A stretch of 64,000 bases of DNA from Halorubrum salipaludis (GTDB lineage: Archaea > Halobacteriota > Halobacteria > Halobacteriales > Haloferacaceae): the NCBI RefSeq assembly GCF_002286985.1, contig NZ_NSKC01000002.1, positions 248,001 through 312,000 on the forward strand. Direction: 5' to 3'. The notes beneath the pieces are model-generated. The model was not told the DNA's origin. It did no database searches and saw only the letters and a program-made list of their open reading frames with translations. Below, piece after piece: positions 63,135-64,000 of this stretch. The translations under genes and the position numbers were made by a program. How positions within the stretch are numbered: the stretch's first letter is position 1; each line of letters begins with the position of its first letter.

Positions 63135-64000
63135 ATGATTCCGCTCGATGTGTTTGGGTCGGAATCGGTCGCAGCGGACCTGCTCCAACAGGTTCGCTGG
63201 CGTGACGGTGTTTCCTGTCCTCGCTGCCGTTCTGACCGAACGGTCAGAAACGGCAGCTATGGGCACTTTCAGCGGTATCTCTGTAAGGATTGCGGCCGCA
63301 CATTCAACGACAAAACCGGCACGATCTTTGCTCATTCGAAGATCGCACTCCGCAAATGGCTGTTTTCGATCTACGCCTTTTTGCGGTTTAATACGAGTCT
63401 CAGGCAGTTACAGTGCGAAATTGAAGTTACCTACAAAACGATCCACAGGCGTGTCGAGCGCTTCGCCGAAGCGCTCGACGCGCCGTCACTCGATCTCCGT
63501 GGCCCGGTCGAAATCGACGAGTTCTACGTCTCTTCTGGCCTGAAAGGCCGCGAGCGCGACCGCTGGTCGCGCTCTCGCGGCCTCTCCCGACGCGGGCGCG
63601 GGACGTATGAACAGGACAAACCGCCGGTGTTCGTCCTCGTGGATCGTGGCACTGGCCAACGCTATCTTGTGCCGGCGAAATCCGCAGACGAATCGACGAT
63701 CCGGCTCCTGCTGGCTGACCGCCAGCAGGAGCCTCTCACCGTCTATACAGACGGATTTTGCGCGTACGATCCTCTTGAGGAAGACGAGAAATTCGACCGC
63801 GAATACGTCGTTCACGGAAACGGTGAGTACGCCGACGACGCGATCCATGTGAACACCTGCGAGAGCCACGCGTCGCTGGCGCGACGGTGGCTCTCACCGC
63901 ATCGAGGTATCTCAAAAAATTGTCTCACACAGTATTTCCGAGCGTTCCAACTCAGACGAAAACTCTATCGCAAACCCGGACGAGAAGCGCTTAAACACGC
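63135..64000 (+). CDS. IS1595-family transposase, partial at window end
   Basis: At least 288 residues read without a stop to the end of the window. The N-terminal zinc-ribbon has CPRC and CKDCGRTFN, then ALRKWLFSIYAFLRFNTSLRQL, and the DDE-like domain has VEIDEFYV (D), VYTDGFCAYD (D) and HVNTCESHASLARRWL (E), typical of the IS1595 superfamily (ISH4-like haloarchaeal group). No disrupted frame is seen, so the element may be active. The left end of the IS lies between 63058 and 63105, but I cannot place its terminal repeat. Confidence 0.9.
   Translation, partial: MIPLDVFGSESVAADLLQQVRWRDGVSCPRCRSDRTVRNGSYGHFQRYLCKDCGRTFNDKTGTIFAHSKIALRKWLFSIYAFLRFNTSLRQLQCEIEVTYKTIHRRVERFAEALDAPSLDLRGPVEIDEFYVSSGLKGRERDRWSRSRGLSRRGRGTYEQDKPPVFVLVDRGTGQRYLVPAKSADESTIRLLLADRQQEPLTVYTDGFCAYDPLEEDEKFDREYVVHGNGEYADDAIHVNTCESHASLARRWLSPHRGISKNCLTQYFRAFQLRRKLYRKPGREALKH

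Larger units (their letters stand above)
63058..64000 (+). mobile_element. IS1595-family insertion sequence, left part
   Basis: The element includes the hairpin at 63106-63127 and the transposase from 63135. The left boundary is inferred to lie after the stop at 63055-63057; the right end is outside the window. Base composition is lower in G+C than the chromosome, which fits a mobile element. Confidence 0.7.

Noticed and set aside
62808-63335. Minus-strand 175-residue frame over the IS left end
   Set aside because: Antisense of the transposase start and the region before it; no conserved sequence.

Overview
The window is chromosomal DNA of a halophilic archaeon, most likely Halorubrum or a close relative. 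The signs are high G+C, very acidic proteins, haloarchaeal small-protein families, Tat lipoprotein signals, many leaderless or ATGA/GTGA-overlapped starts, and a tRNA-Trp gene with a long intron of the type known from haloarchaea. About 65 features can be supported; most genes start at ATG, several at GTG and one probably at TTG.

Layout. (1) 1-3850: arsenic resistance genes: two-domain ArsA, a YlbF-like helical protein and a small Cys protein that both end in Cys-Cys, a thioredoxin-type arsenate reductase on the other strand, and a universal stress protein. (2) 3996-24273: a radical SAM/SPASM protein followed by a large anaerobic (cobalt-early) cobalamin cluster. On the minus strand lie cobN-cbiC-cbiE. 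On the plus strand lie a degenerate CbiX paralogue, a ChlI/ChlD-like chelatase ATPase, cbtB-cbtA and a 2Fe-2S ferredoxin. A winged-helix regulator sits in the middle. It is followed by cbiT-cbiL-cbiF-cbiG-cbiH1-cbiH2-ferredoxin-(LAGLIDADG-like protein)-cbiX-DUF3209. (3) 24274-34800: tRNA-Arg(TCG), RAD55-type ATPase, CoA-binding protein, an AT-rich lipoprotein, cysteine synthase family, ThrRS, aminotransferase, IMPDH/GMPR family protein, methyltransferase, MFS transporter. (4) 34870-46710: zinc ribbon, giant PAS/GAF histidine kinase, tRNA-Lys(CTT), a TAXI-type TRAP transporter (binding protein, DUF1850, fused permease), TrkA-N/DHH protein, nucleotidyltransferase. (5) 46871-57300: DsbA-like lipoprotein, MFS, prephenate dehydrogenase, Rsm22-like methyltransferase, SRAP peptidase, GDPD, RNase H-like exonuclease, bactofilin-like protein, three small or surface proteins. 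(6) 57335-64000: a more eroded stretch with a frameshifted small gene, a hybrid histidine kinase, an Orc1/Cdc6 remnant with a frameshift, intron-containing tRNA-Trp, DUF5795/DUF5794 proteins, and the 5' part of an IS1595-family transposase running off the end.

How the genes work together. The cobalamin cluster covers cobalt uptake (CbtAB), cobalt insertion (CbiX, CobN plus ChlD-like) and most of the C-methylations and rearrangements of the corrin ring. CbiD and CbiJ-like proteins are not visible here. A near-identical 14-base palindrome, ACAAY-N4-ATTGT, lies just before the CbiX paralogue and before cbiT, which suggests a common regulator; the winged-helix gene at 15392-16195 is the obvious candidate. 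The most unusual items are the domesticated LAGLIDADG-fold protein inside the cobalamin operon, the paired -GCC tails in the ars operon, and the relics near tRNA-Lys and tRNA-Trp.
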